Source: a virus
DNA: 64,000 nucleotides
Reading direction: 5' to 3' (one strand)
Virus record (IMG/VR): IMGVR_UViG_3300025141_000047
Span: 28,799-92,798 of that record
Shown piece after piece: positions 28,207 through 37,863 of this stretch; the first letter of the stretch is position 1, and each line of letters begins with the position of its first letter. The translations under genes were made by a program, and so were the position numbers. The notes under the pieces were generated by a model. That model searched no databases. It was not told the origin of the DNA and was given only the letters and a program-made list of their open reading frames with translations.

Positions 28207-30009
28207 TTATTGACTGTTGCCCCTTGAACCGCCCAAACCATGCCGTTTTTCTGTTTCTTTGATTTGGTGGTCAATGGCTTTTTCCTGTGGAGATTTATGT
28301 TCTCTTTTGTCCGTCTTTACAGATGCAGCCGAAGGCGCACCATCAACACGTCGAATCATACCTGGACTTTCACCGCCGCTTTGACGTGTGTTTTCGCTTT
28401 GAGTCCTCAAAGGCGGTAAATCAGTTCCAGCAGTTGTAGCGAGGGAATCAGCAAAAGGAATAGACCCCCTGCTTGAATCAAAATTGGTTCGCTTAAACAT
28501 CATGTTTGGATCGGAGAGCATTTCATCTCCTTTTTGCACAGGTTGTCCTCCGCCCTGTTGTTGCTGCTGTTGTTGAGCCTGTGCCGCAGCGACTTCTTGA
28601 GGGTTTGGTTGCTTGAAATCAAAGTGAAGTATTTTGTCATCTATTCCATCACGGAGGTTTGCCTCATAACCTGCTTGCTTCATTTGCATCATGTTGCGAA
28701 TAGCCATCTCATCTCTTCGCAATTGCATAATTTCATCCTCTTCCTCATGTGGATTTAGAAGAAGTTCCCATTCTTTGATTTCAAAAGCCTCAGTAATTTG
28801 AGGGAATAATACCCGATTGTAAATTGATTGTGCAAATGCTACGGCTCGGTTGCTCACCACGATCTGCATTCCTTCGTTATTAAGTCCACCACCAGACACA
28901 TCATTCATGAAAACATTTGATACTCCAAAGAATGCTGCGATTCTTTGTCTTATGTCATCCTTAATTGGGATATATTGCAGTTCTTCGAGGGTGTCCATCA
29001 TACGCACATACTCAAGACCTCCACGCCCAGATTCGGTTTCAACACCAATTGTTGGAATGTAAGACGGATCACGCTCAAGGTGTTCCTGAATGTTTCTGGC
29101 GGTTCGCTCAACCGTTTCCATGTTGGATGATTTGATGACCATAACGCCTCTCGGCATACGCTTCTTTTGATACGCTGAATAGACATAATTATCCATAGCG
29201 ATGAGGGTATTGACCTGCCTCCACATTGTTGCGATAGGGCTTCGGCCATACAATTTACTGGGCGACCACTTACTGAGATGAATGACCTCGCCCTCAGTAT
29301 ATACTTGTCCTTTTCCAACACCTGCAAGGTTCATGTAATGGATCGGAACAACAGGCATCCCCGTTGCAGGGCATTTGTCCTTTGGGTCGCTGGTTCGATA
29401 AGTCCTATCAACCAATGAAGTGTATTGGCTTCCACCACGAACCCCTCTTTTATCAGCAAGCATACGCATGAAAATAGGGTCGGCACGTGTAATCTCCTTC
29501 ACCCTAAAAAACATGACCTTCTTTGTATCGGGATCAACAAAGTATTCCTTTGTAAGTATCAGGTAAGCATCATCAACAACGTTCAAGTCCATTTCGACTT
29601 CTTTCATAATTTCAATGAAACTTTGCATCATTCCATTTTTGCTTTCAAGTAATGCCTCAGCGTATTCCAATTCGGATTTATCCGCTTTACGGACTTCTCC
29701 GCCGCATTTTCCACAGGATTCAACCTCTTGATGGAACTTTTCATCACATTCCCTGCATTTTACTACAAACTTTGGTTTCCACCCGTAGCCTTTTCTAAAT
29801 GCTTCAACAGAAAGGTGATTGAGAATTGAGCGCAAAACTACGCATTCAAAGGTGGCTGCATAAAGAGCAGGTATCGTAATCCCTTGTAAAAGAGGGGGTT
29901 CTTGAATCCCAGATTGAAATAATGGCATTGTGGGCATGGGCGTTGTGTGCCTTTCCATGTCAATGCCTATCGCTGAAAATAAGCGTTCCATCCTCTCTTT
30001 ATCAGCCAT
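28207..30009 (-). CDS. Portal protein with inserted zinc ribbon, 600 aa
   Basis: The portal forms the ring through which DNA enters and leaves the head. Typical features are an N-terminal helical segment, the region YGRSPIATMWRQVNTLIAMDNYVYSAY (wing/stem helices, as a pattern across about residues 255-285), the ..RQRIAAFFGVSNVFMND.. segment, where portals carry 'ia..fgVP...l', and a Gln-rich disordered C-terminus. A four-cysteine zinc ribbon (C85, C88, C99, C102) is inserted in the N-terminal third, which is uncommon in bacterial phage portals. The gene overlaps the next upstream one by 8 bases and follows the terminase by one gene. Confidence 0.85.
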   Translation of the reverse strand: MADKERMERLFSAIGIDMERHTTPMPTMPLFQSGIQEPPLLQGITIPALYAATFECVVLRSILNHLSVEAFRKGYGWKPKFVVKCRECDEKFHQEVESCGKCGGEVRKADKSELEYAEALLESKNGMMQSFIEIMKEVEMDLNVVDDAYLILTKEYFVDPDTKKVMFFRVKEITRADPIFMRMLADKRGVRGGSQYTSLVDRTYRTSDPKDKCPATGMPVVPIHYMNLAGVGKGQVYTEGEVIHLSKWSPSKLYGRSPIATMWRQVNTLIAMDNYVYSAYQKKRMPRGVMVIKSSNMETVERTARNIQEHLERDPSYIPTIGVETESGRGGLEYVRMMDTLEELQYIPIKDDIRQRIAAFFGVSNVFMNDVSGGGLNNEGMQIVVSNRAVAFAQSIYNRVLFPQITEAFEIKEWELLLNPHEEEDEIMQLRRDEMAIRNMMQMKQAGYEANLRDGIDDKILHFDFKQPNPQEVAAAQAQQQQQQQGGGQPVQKGDEMLSDPNMMFKRTNFDSSRGSIPFADSLATTAGTDLPPLRTQSENTRQSGGESPGMIRRVDGAPSAASVKTDKREHKSPQEKAIDHQIKETEKRHGLGGSRGNSQ

Positions 30010-31243
30010 TTATTACAGCCTCCTTAATCTCTTCAAACCCTTCAATAGAAAGATTCCATGATTTCAAAAGTCTTACTTGCTTTTGAGGTTTAGAATGTGA
30101 ATATGTGAGGCATTTTTTGGCATCCTCGTCATCCTCAAGAGCCTTTTTCAATATCATGATTTCACTTCTCTTTTGAGTCAAATGTGGCAAAGACACATCA
30201 AGTGCCTTAGCGACTGAGAACTCCCCCTCAATCACTAAACCCTTGCCTTCGGCTATAATTCCTCGCACACCGAGTTCCGTGTTAAGTGCATAGGCATATT
30301 CCTTGCATACCCTTGAATTAAAAGGAAGAATGACTCTTGGAACTCCACGTGGGCTAATTTCAATTGTGCCGCCAACTTCATAGAGATCGCCAATCAAAGC
30401 CCCTGCGTCTTTCACTATGATGTCGTTTTTCTTTAATCCATAAAATAAACCTTTATCATTGTTTTTTGAGCCTGAACCCAATGCTTCAATGTCATATAGG
30501 AATCCATGTGATTTGATGAGCATAGCAATTTTGGTGGTGCTGCCCTTTACACCATAAGATTGTAGCGATTGGGTATTCATGCTTCCATATTCGTCAAGAA
30601 CCTCATGCGCTTTCTGTAAAGAATTTCTTTCTGGTCGGCTTAAGCGTTCCTCTTTTGTAATTCGATTTGACCAACTTTCGTAAGCCGAGTCGTTTCCATC
30701 CGACCAACTCTTCACAAATCGCCTAAATGGAATCTCCAAAGAATCTGTATTCTTGTGCAACATATTCCAATCAAAGTCTGTAAAGGGGAGAGAATCAACA
30801 ATATCGGGTGATACTGAGGGGAATGATTTCAACAGCGACTTTCTTTCTTCAATAATCAAAGGCTCAATGATTTGAACCATCTCATCTCTTCCAGATTTTA
30901 TGAATAGGTCAATTATCTCCGAACCCTGCATACCGAAATTATCAACAAACCATGTTTTTGAAACTGGAACAGGCGATGTAGCGGTTTCAACTTCGGTTCC
31001 TGGTTGATTGTTGCCGCCACCCATGTTAGCAGAATCAAAACCTTCGATTGCTGCGTCTTCACGTGGACTCCCTGCTGACTCATCCTTTTGTTGAGATGCC
31101 GCTTTTTTCTTTTGGTCAAGCAACTTCTTTTCTTGGAGATTGTTCTTCAATTCCATTTCAACTAACTTAGAATCAAGAACCTTGATAATCGCATCTGTTG
31201 GCGATTGAACGTCAAAAACGCCTTCTATTCTTTTATCAAACAT
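30002..31243 (-). CDS. Unknown protein between terminase and portal, 413 aa
   Basis: The gene overlaps both neighbours by eight bases (terminase stop at 31236, portal start at 30009), so its translation is coupled to theirs. Residues 20-60 are a charged helix with a coiled coil (LQEKKLLDQKKKAASQQK), followed by a disordered stretch. Residues 95-400 are globular alpha/beta, with strands such as GTIEISPRGVPRVILPFNS and GVRGIIAEGKGLVIEGEFS. No known motif was seen. Genes between the large terminase and portal are often packaging or portal-associated proteins. Function unknown. Confidence 0.5.
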   Translation of the reverse strand: MFDKRIEGVFDVQSPTDAIIKVLDSKLVEMELKNNLQEKKLLDQKKKAASQQKDESAGSPREDAAIEGFDSANMGGGNNQPGTEVETATSPVPVSKTWFVDNFGMQGSEIIDLFIKSGRDEMVQIIEPLIIEERKSLLKSFPSVSPDIVDSLPFTDFDWNMLHKNTDSLEIPFRRFVKSWSDGNDSAYESWSNRITKEERLSRPERNSLQKAHEVLDEYGSMNTQSLQSYGVKGSTTKIAMLIKSHGFLYDIEALGSGSKNNDKGLFYGLKKNDIIVKDAGALIGDLYEVGGTIEISPRGVPRVILPFNSRVCKEYAYALNTELGVRGIIAEGKGLVIEGEFSVAKALDVSLPHLTQKRSEIMILKKALEDDEDAKKCLTYSHSKPQKQVRLLKSWNLSIEGFEEIKEAVING

Positions 31244-32672
31244 TTGCCCACCCTAACCTACTTTGCCATACTTCTGCATCTAAAATCACGATGCTTTCTC
31301 GATATTCTTTTGTTGCTTGAACGCCCAATGCAAGAGCAATAACCATGTCGTCATGACCGCCCAAACTCTCCATACGCCCGTTATCCAACATGGTGAACGT
31401 GGAGAGTTCAGTCAATAAAGTGTTCATCAATCTCCGTGTCCCTCCTTCGTCTTTGTAGGGTATATTCAACTTGCCCTGTTCAAATTGCAGTTGGAGGGTA
31501 TGAATTAAAGCCTCTTTCTTCATACGGCTCATATTGAATGGTTTTATTGGGAGATCGCTTATCTCGTTTAGCACTTGATTGAATGCAATTGCGAAGTTAT
31601 TTGTTTCAAGTTCAATGATAACAGGGTTGAATCTGGCATTCAATTCTATGATTTTATCAATTTGAGATGAAAAGTCCATTCCTTTCTCATGGTGGGTGTG
31701 GATAATGTGTTTGTTTTTATTCTCATCAACTGCAATAACCATCATACAGGTATAGTCGGCTCTCCGATCTGCTGAGATTGCAGGATCCCAACCAATGTAG
31801 TAATTGTAGGCTTCACCATCATGTGGATAATAAGACAACGCCAATTCCTCGTCTTTGACCTTGTTTAGCACTTCTTCAGGGAATAGACTCGCCTCGCTCG
31901 CAATTGGTTTGCACAGGTATTCTCTTGTGAATGCAATAGAGGTCATGTCATTGCGTCTTGAATTTAGAGCATCCAAAGACCAACGCTCAGGAAACAAACA
32001 TTCTCCTGTTTGCTCATTGATAGCAGGGTATTCTCGAACAGCGTATGATTTCAACTTCTTCAATTCGGCGTAAAGATCGGTATATGAAAACGGAGTCCCA
32101 ACAATGCACAGTTGAGCCGTGTGGTGAAGAACTGGAAGCAAAGCCGTGTAAAACCATGAGGATATATGCTTGAGTTGGGTTTGTGCTTCACTTGACAAAA
32201 TATCGTCAAGCACCACGATTTGAGGGTGCGCCCCACGAACCGCTTTTCCAACAGACATAGCCGAGATAGATGATTTGTTGGTGAACTTGAACTTCTGTTT
32301 TGCCCAACCTCTCTTTGGTTTTAGGTGTTGGAGAGCAGGTATTGATTCAATCAATTCATTCATTTTTCCCATGTGTTCAATAGATTGGTGCTGGCTGTGG
32401 GAAAAGAACAATACTTCTGTGCCTGGATTGTAAGCCATTTTCCAAAGGAGATAAACTCGATAGAAAACAGACTTTCCATGATCACGGCTGGCTATAATGC
32501 AGGTTTTACTGTTGTTTTCCGACAAATCATACCATTCTTGATGGAACTTTGTTAATATCCAGGGGTTCTTTTCATCATATTTTCCACAGATTTCTTCAAA
32601 AAAATACTTGAAGTCACGGCGACCCATTTCAAAATCAACATTAGCAGTTAATTGTTTAAGACCCTCCGACAT
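31236..32672 (-). CDS. terL: Terminase large subunit, 478 aa
   Basis: This is the DNA-packaging motor and nuclease. The ATPase shows a Walker A-type loop ASRDHGKS (residues 61-68), a following FFSHSQHQS segment (motif often noted after the P-loop in terminases) and a Walker B acidic pair, IVVLDDI (D156-D157). The C-terminal nuclease domain shows GWDPAISADRRADYT near residue 295, VIIELETNNFA near 350 and GHDDMVIALALG near 445, supplying the three acidic groups of the RNase H-like site. The length is normal. It precedes the portal by one gene. Confidence 0.92.
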   Translation of the reverse strand: MSEGLKQLTANVDFEMGRRDFKYFFEEICGKYDEKNPWILTKFHQEWYDLSENNSKTCIIASRDHGKSVFYRVYLLWKMAYNPGTEVLFFSHSQHQSIEHMGKMNELIESIPALQHLKPKRGWAKQKFKFTNKSSISAMSVGKAVRGAHPQIVVLDDILSSEAQTQLKHISSWFYTALLPVLHHTAQLCIVGTPFSYTDLYAELKKLKSYAVREYPAINEQTGECLFPERWSLDALNSRRNDMTSIAFTREYLCKPIASEASLFPEEVLNKVKDEELALSYYPHDGEAYNYYIGWDPAISADRRADYTCMMVIAVDENKNKHIIHTHHEKGMDFSSQIDKIIELNARFNPVIIELETNNFAIAFNQVLNEISDLPIKPFNMSRMKKEALIHTLQLQFEQGKLNIPYKDEGGTRRLMNTLLTELSTFTMLDNGRMESLGGHDDMVIALALGVQATKEYRESIVILDAEVWQSRLGWANV

Positions 32673-32681
32673 ATTAGATCA

Positions 32682-34937
32682 CTACTCGAATAAATCATTC
32701 ATGCTGGTCCATGAAGGTTCTTTTGTTTCACCATCTGCTGATAACTCATTAAGAATACGTGGGGCGAGGAAAGCAGAAAATCGGTTATCATAATCACCAG
32801 TATTCATGTGAGCCAAACCCCCCATGTGTAGCGGTAAATCCTCTCCACCTGCAAATGAAATCTCTTGATCGGAACTCAAACTGTTTGTTTGAAACATATT
32901 TGCCAATTGTTTTAATTTTTCATTTGAATAAGCGGAATCCCCAATGCGGCTATACCCATGACCTTCTATCGGTTTTATTCGCTGTTTGAAATCTTTTGGA
33001 GTTAGCGAAGTAATATCCCGCATCGAATTAAATAATTCCCTGTCTTCAAACGGGGGTAAGGCTTGAACTTGTGTTCCGTCAAGTGGTCGCATTGAACGTT
33101 CTCCTAACAAATAGCCAGGAAGTTCATGTGATTTTGCACCGAGATTTACACCCCTTTCAAGTGGAAAATCAAACATTCCAGTGGAAGTATTGTATCGTGG
33201 AGAAAGCATATTTGGACCTTTTATTGAAGGAGAACTTCTTCCCTTTGCATTGATTATTTTTTGTCCTTCGGGGGAAGAGGACATGATTCTTGAGCCATCC
33301 TCTCTAAACCATCCGTAGGGATTGCGTTTTGTTCCTTTTGGAAGACCTTCATGCCTCTTGGGAGTAATCATGCGAGAGCGAACCAACTGCCGATCAGAAC
33401 GCTTCAGTGGCTCAGGGCGTTCACCAATAATGCGAGGCATTGGGGGGTAAGGTGGAGATTTACTCCACCTTGTTCCTTTTCCGTTCCATTTTCCAGGAAT
33501 ATGCAAGAACCGATCCATTTCATCTATTCGGTCTTTTTTTGAACGTTTAGAGGAACCACCGCCTCCCGAAGCCATACTCATAATGCCATCCATGTCAAGA
33601 GCCAAAGCATTTGCTACTTCTGGAACCTTAAAGAAACCTCTTTCATCAAACTGTTTTTCATGACCAACGCCAAAACCTAAAATATGATCATTTGTAGTGG
33701 CTGATGCCGTATCAATATATCCTTCAGGATTTAACCAAACCGCAGGGTCGGTTTTTAATTTACCAAACATTCTCAAATCATTCATCGTGAGCCTTTTCAA
33801 AAGATCGCTTGCCGAATCAAGTTCTAAAGAATCGGCTGAACGCCGATACTCAGTTGGCGTTTTTGAATCAATTGCCGTTAAGTCTTGACGTTTTGGTTTT
33901 TCTTTAGTTTTTTTTTTAGAACCCTTTGCGGCTTTTTTTGCCCCTTCGGTGGCTTTGTCATCGGGCTTTTTGCCCTTCATACCTGCCGCTACCATATCGG
34001 CAGCACGTTGCGTTGCTGTCTTTTTTCCTTTTTCGGTTGCCGCAGGTGGTGTTTCGACCTTCTTAGCCTTCTTTGGTGTCTTTGGCTTAATTGTCTTTTT
34101 TGCTGCGTTTGAAACCGTTTTATCGGGTTTTGGAGTTTCTTTTGCTTTCGCCTTCGCTTTTCTTTTCTTTTTCCGTTCTTGGACTTTATCAAAATCAGCC
34201 ATTGCCTTTAGACCTTTTTCATCAAGTTTTGAATCATCAGTTTCATACTCAGGTTCTTCACCCAGTCTTTCCGATTTTCGATTTTGAACACGGTTAAACA
34301 ATTCTTCCGCCATTTCTTCTTTGGTCGGTGTGGCTTTTGGAATTGTCTTTGCGGCCTCAGCAACCGTTGGATCGGGTTGAGGCTCAGGCGTTGGCTTAGG
34401 TGTTGGCTCAGGTGTTGGCTCAGGCGTTGGCTGCGCTTCTGGCTGAGTCATCACGTCAAATGCAGGGTCAAAAGCGGCGGCGTGTTCAGGTGAACTTTCA
34501 AGTGGAGTTTCAAACCCCTCGTTTTCTGTTTGATATGCGGAATCATCTTGATGATCGGTGGGGTTGGTGATGTCGTTAGTGAAATCGGATTCATCAGGTG
34601 TTGGCTCAGGCGTTGGCTCAGGTGTTCGCTCTATTGATTCGGGCAACAATCGGCTTTCATCCGTAATTGGGAGAGATGATGCGACTTCGCCCCTTTGTGC
34701 TGGCAACAATCGTCTTTCATCCGTAATCACCTTATTCGCAGGGGGGGATGATACAACTTGTTCTTGAGGCATAACTTGTTCTTGAGGCATAACTTTGGTT
34801 CGTTGTGGACCCATTGTTGGGGCAAGCATTGAACGCAAACGCTCATTGCCTCTTTGTTGCCTAAAATCCCTTCTTTGTTGTCGGCCATCACGCCAACCTT
34901 TGTAAATGAAATCTAAAGCCTCTTCACGATCTTGCAT
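32682..34937 (-). CDS. Low-complexity protein with Pro-Glu-Pro-Thr repeats and Lys-rich core, 751 aa
   Basis: The ATG at 34937 has a GGTGATTTC ribosome site. Residues 1-55 are basic (Arg/Gln-rich). Residues 60-200 hold imperfect repeats of PEPTPEPTP and of the ITDERRLLP type. Residues 220-370 are Lys/Ala-rich (KKKRKAKAKAK), resembling a DNA-binding or condensing tail. The last 350 residues are more complex, with a Gly/Ser loop and many Pro and Arg. It lies directly upstream of the terminase. It may be an internal DNA-binding virion protein. No family is recognised. Confidence 0.5.
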   Translation of the reverse strand: MQDREEALDFIYKGWRDGRQQRRDFRQQRGNERLRSMLAPTMGPQRTKVMPQEQVMPQEQVVSSPPANKVITDERRLLPAQRGEVASSLPITDESRLLPESIERTPEPTPEPTPDESDFTNDITNPTDHQDDSAYQTENEGFETPLESSPEHAAAFDPAFDVMTQPEAQPTPEPTPEPTPKPTPEPQPDPTVAEAAKTIPKATPTKEEMAEELFNRVQNRKSERLGEEPEYETDDSKLDEKGLKAMADFDKVQERKKKRKAKAKAKETPKPDKTVSNAAKKTIKPKTPKKAKKVETPPAATEKGKKTATQRAADMVAAGMKGKKPDDKATEGAKKAAKGSKKKTKEKPKRQDLTAIDSKTPTEYRRSADSLELDSASDLLKRLTMNDLRMFGKLKTDPAVWLNPEGYIDTASATTNDHILGFGVGHEKQFDERGFFKVPEVANALALDMDGIMSMASGGGGSSKRSKKDRIDEMDRFLHIPGKWNGKGTRWSKSPPYPPMPRIIGERPEPLKRSDRQLVRSRMITPKRHEGLPKGTKRNPYGWFREDGSRIMSSSPEGQKIINAKGRSSPSIKGPNMLSPRYNTSTGMFDFPLERGVNLGAKSHELPGYLLGERSMRPLDGTQVQALPPFEDRELFNSMRDITSLTPKDFKQRIKPIEGHGYSRIGDSAYSNEKLKQLANMFQTNSLSSDQEISFAGGEDLPLHMGGLAHMNTGDYDNRFSAFLAPRILNELSADGETKEPSWTSMNDLFE

Positions 34938-34941
34938 GAAA

Positions 34942-35964
34942 TCACCGCCTTAGATTTGTTGTCGTGTTTCGCTCTTGAATTGATTTGCGAAGTGAAAGAA
35001 TATCGGAATAGGCCGTCAATTGAGAATCGAATGATGTGGCGATAGGCATTGGCGCACTCATGCCCATTGCCCGTTGATTCATGCGCTGATTTGCTGCTTG
35101 ATAATTTTTAGTCTGTTGTTGAGATTGCTGATTGGCCTTTCCACGTGCAGCACCGCCAGTGCTTCCGAATCGAGAAGTTGCACCAAAAGAAGCAATATCC
35201 ATCAATTTGCCCATACCTGAACGGTTCTTGAGCCATGATTGCTTATCGCCGCCTTGTCCTTGCTGAATCGTTTGCATATCCTGTGCCGATTGGAATTGTT
35301 GCGCCATATCTTGAACTTGATTGCTAACGCCACCTTGACCTTGAGCCTGTTGTTGCTGAGGTGCGGTTTGAGTTGTAGCCCCCTGTCCTGTTGCATCCTG
35401 AGAGGTTGCATCAGTAGCACCTGCGTTTGGATTGGGTGCGCCGCCTCCTGTTTCAGTATTGCCTTCGCCCGTAGTGTCGGCATTGGCATTCATCGTTTCT
35501 ATTGTTTTGGTTTCAGCAACCTCTCCATCAGCCCCCATCGTTGTTTCTGTTTTGACTTTATCTGCTTGAGCATCACTTCCAGTCACCGAATTATCAGGCG
35601 TGATTTGTGATTGCCCCAACTGAGCCAATGTTTGGTCTTGACCCTCAGCACCAGCAATTCCTGTGGGTTGATTCATTCCTGGTGTTGTTTGAGGAAGTGT
35701 TTGAATGCCCCCTTTATTTTGAATTGCGGAGTTTGTTGCATTCAAGGCTTGTTGCTGCTTACCTGTTTTCAGCGCACCCGCTTGTTGGTTATATTGATCT
35801 TTATCCATTCCTGTTCTATTGCGATGTATTGCGCCCCCAACAAACGGTAATTTGGTCATCACCCCACCACCTGGTAATTTAGATTGACCAAGAATTTTGA
35901 CAATATCCTCACTGGAATGCCCCTGTGCATCAAGTCTTGCTCTTAAAATCAAATCATCATTCAT
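34942..35964 (-). CDS. Gln/Thr/Gly-rich protein, 340 aa
   Basis: The ATG at 35964 has a strong AAAGGTGAT Shine-Dalgarno site and overlaps the upstream gene by 8 bases. Residues 1-30 (DDLILRARLDAQGHSSEDIVKILG) look like a small helix-turn-helix. Most of the rest is low complexity, rich in Gln, Thr, Gly, Asn and Ala, and the C-terminal 60 residues are again helical (DSQLTAYSDILSLRKSIQER). Likely a disordered virion or assembly protein. Unrecognised. Confidence 0.5.
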   Translation of the reverse strand: MNDDLILRARLDAQGHSSEDIVKILGQSKLPGGGVMTKLPFVGGAIHRNRTGMDKDQYNQQAGALKTGKQQQALNATNSAIQNKGGIQTLPQTTPGMNQPTGIAGAEGQDQTLAQLGQSQITPDNSVTGSDAQADKVKTETTMGADGEVAETKTIETMNANADTTGEGNTETGGGAPNPNAGATDATSQDATGQGATTQTAPQQQQAQGQGGVSNQVQDMAQQFQSAQDMQTIQQGQGGDKQSWLKNRSGMGKLMDIASFGATSRFGSTGGAARGKANQQSQQQTKNYQAANQRMNQRAMGMSAPMPIATSFDSQLTAYSDILSLRKSIQERNTTTNLRR

Positions 35965-37858
35965 TAAAAATCACCTTTACTGTTTGAACTTCATTATGAG
36001 TCATGCCAAATGCTTTGGCTACATTTTCCCAGTCGCCTCGACTGTGATAAATTGATACTATGTCGGAATTTGGTCTTTTCATGCTATTGCCAATTGTAGT
36101 CACATCGGATATTGAACTAATGGATCGTGGAGATTTAGTTAATGTGGTTTCCATCACTTCTTTCTTAGCGATTTCTAACTGAACATTTTCAAGCATTTCT
36201 TTCAAGACTTGCTCATCGGTCATATCATCGGATTTTCCAAATGAAGGGAATAATGTTTCATATCCATAACCGAGCCGAGTCATTAAATTATCCAAGAAAC
36301 CTTTCCCCCTTTTTTGATTCGCAACAGGCGGTGAGGGATAAGCGTTTAGGGATTGCATGGGGGGTGAAGGGGGTTTTTGTTGAGATGCCATAGGAGGGGC
36401 AGGTGCTTCTGGTCTTACAGGAGTTGGAATTGCACCGTGAATTGCCGCATTAGGTTTTGCAGGTTCAGGGTCGGGTCGAATTAGATGAGAGGGAGGTTGT
36501 TGGACCGCTTCTTGAATAGGCGTTTTAGGTGCGCCACCACCGAACTCAGTATTGAGGTCTTGCTGTGGAGGGGCGACAGTTGAAGGCATTCCTCCTTGAA
36601 CCCCCAGATTTGGAGTAAATCGAGATGCGGGTTGTTGCTCATCAACTGGCGATCCAATCGCTGCGCCTTTCGGCATAACTGCATCCCCCGCCCACTCAGG
36701 GGGTTTTCCGCCAGCCATCAATTCATCTCGCTTTGCAGCCATCAATTGTTCTGCTCGATTCATACCCATGCCGTCATATTTTCCAGAATAAGCATTTTGA
36801 TGAACTCGTTTTGATGTTTCTTCATCCCACCCGTAATGCTTTTCATACATAGAAAGCATTTTTTTGCTTGGATTTTCATTGTGATAATATGAATGCCCAG
36901 TTGTGTTGTTGATAGCATGGCCTCTCATTTCAGGGGCAATAAATTGAAGAAGGCTGTCTCTTGAATTAGCATTTGCTTCTCTATGCTCAATCATACGTTG
37001 CCCCATAGCCTCTTCCGAATGTATTCCATGATCTAAACCTCCGCTATGTGCAATGCCTCCGAACTTTTTGAACTCAGGCAACCCACGCAATGCCTGTAAA
37101 GCAGCGAACTGCAACTGTTCTGGATTGGCCGTTGGGTAAGCATCTCTAATTCCTTGAACAGTCAAACCGAACTTGGCTCTCAACTTTGGGTCTTTGAGAT
37201 AAAGCGTATCAGCGTGTAAAATGGTTGGGCTTATCTCATCACTTGCATTTGGAACTTTGAGATCGGGGTATTTTTCCTTGCGTAATGCTTGTAGCCCAAC
37301 AGAATACGGTCGAGCGTATGATTCCGCCTTCTTTGTGTTTTTACTGATATATTGAGTAATCAATGCGCCTTGAGCATTATGGCTTCCTTGACCTTTGATG
37401 CCCAAAACAGGTGTCCTCCATGCTTGAACTGCAACATAATTCCCCATGTCTTGAGTAAATGCGAGAGGGATTTCAGGAGATACAATACCATTTGCCGCCC
37501 CCTTTTGACGGTTGATTTCATTTGTCTTATTGATTGCTTCATTGATTATAGGCGCACCTGCATTTACCGCTTTTTGAAATGCTTGATGCCACGCTTGAGG
37601 GTTTGCCGCTTCACCTTGATTGATTGTGGCGACCTCTTGTGGCGTTAGCCCACCAATGCCTTGACTTATCGCCATTTTGACAGCATCGGCTTCAACACCT
37701 GCGAAGTTATCATGATTAAGATCGTGGTGTTTGTCGCTTAATGCAGCATATCCCTCATCAATGCTATTGCTTCCAAGCATAGCCTGAATGAACTCATGTA
37801 TATTGAAAACACCGTTTCCTTTGCGGATCAAGTAATCATCAAGAACTACAAGAGGCAT
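35957..37858 (-). CDS. Unknown large protein, 633 aa
   Basis: The ATG at 37858 is chosen; a GTG at 37867 that overlaps the upstream stop is possible. Residues 1-380 look globular and helical, with His-rich spots (DKHHDLNHDNF, HSYYHNENPSKK). Residues 400-530 are Pro-rich and disordered (PVRPEAPAPPMASQQKPPSP). The C-terminus carries a short helix-turn-helix-like segment (WENVAKAFGMTHNEVQTVKV). It sits in the series of large unrecognised proteins upstream of the terminase. Function unknown; no catalytic motif was identified with confidence. Confidence 0.5.
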   Translation of the reverse strand: MPLVVLDDYLIRKGNGVFNIHEFIQAMLGSNSIDEGYAALSDKHHDLNHDNFAGVEADAVKMAISQGIGGLTPQEVATINQGEAANPQAWHQAFQKAVNAGAPIINEAINKTNEINRQKGAANGIVSPEIPLAFTQDMGNYVAVQAWRTPVLGIKGQGSHNAQGALITQYISKNTKKAESYARPYSVGLQALRKEKYPDLKVPNASDEISPTILHADTLYLKDPKLRAKFGLTVQGIRDAYPTANPEQLQFAALQALRGLPEFKKFGGIAHSGGLDHGIHSEEAMGQRMIEHREANANSRDSLLQFIAPEMRGHAINNTTGHSYYHNENPSKKMLSMYEKHYGWDEETSKRVHQNAYSGKYDGMGMNRAEQLMAAKRDELMAGGKPPEWAGDAVMPKGAAIGSPVDEQQPASRFTPNLGVQGGMPSTVAPPQQDLNTEFGGGAPKTPIQEAVQQPPSHLIRPDPEPAKPNAAIHGAIPTPVRPEAPAPPMASQQKPPSPPMQSLNAYPSPPVANQKRGKGFLDNLMTRLGYGYETLFPSFGKSDDMTDEQVLKEMLENVQLEIAKKEVMETTLTKSPRSISSISDVTTIGNSMKRPNSDIVSIYHSRGDWENVAKAFGMTHNEVQTVKVIFNE

Positions 37859-37863
37859 GATAA

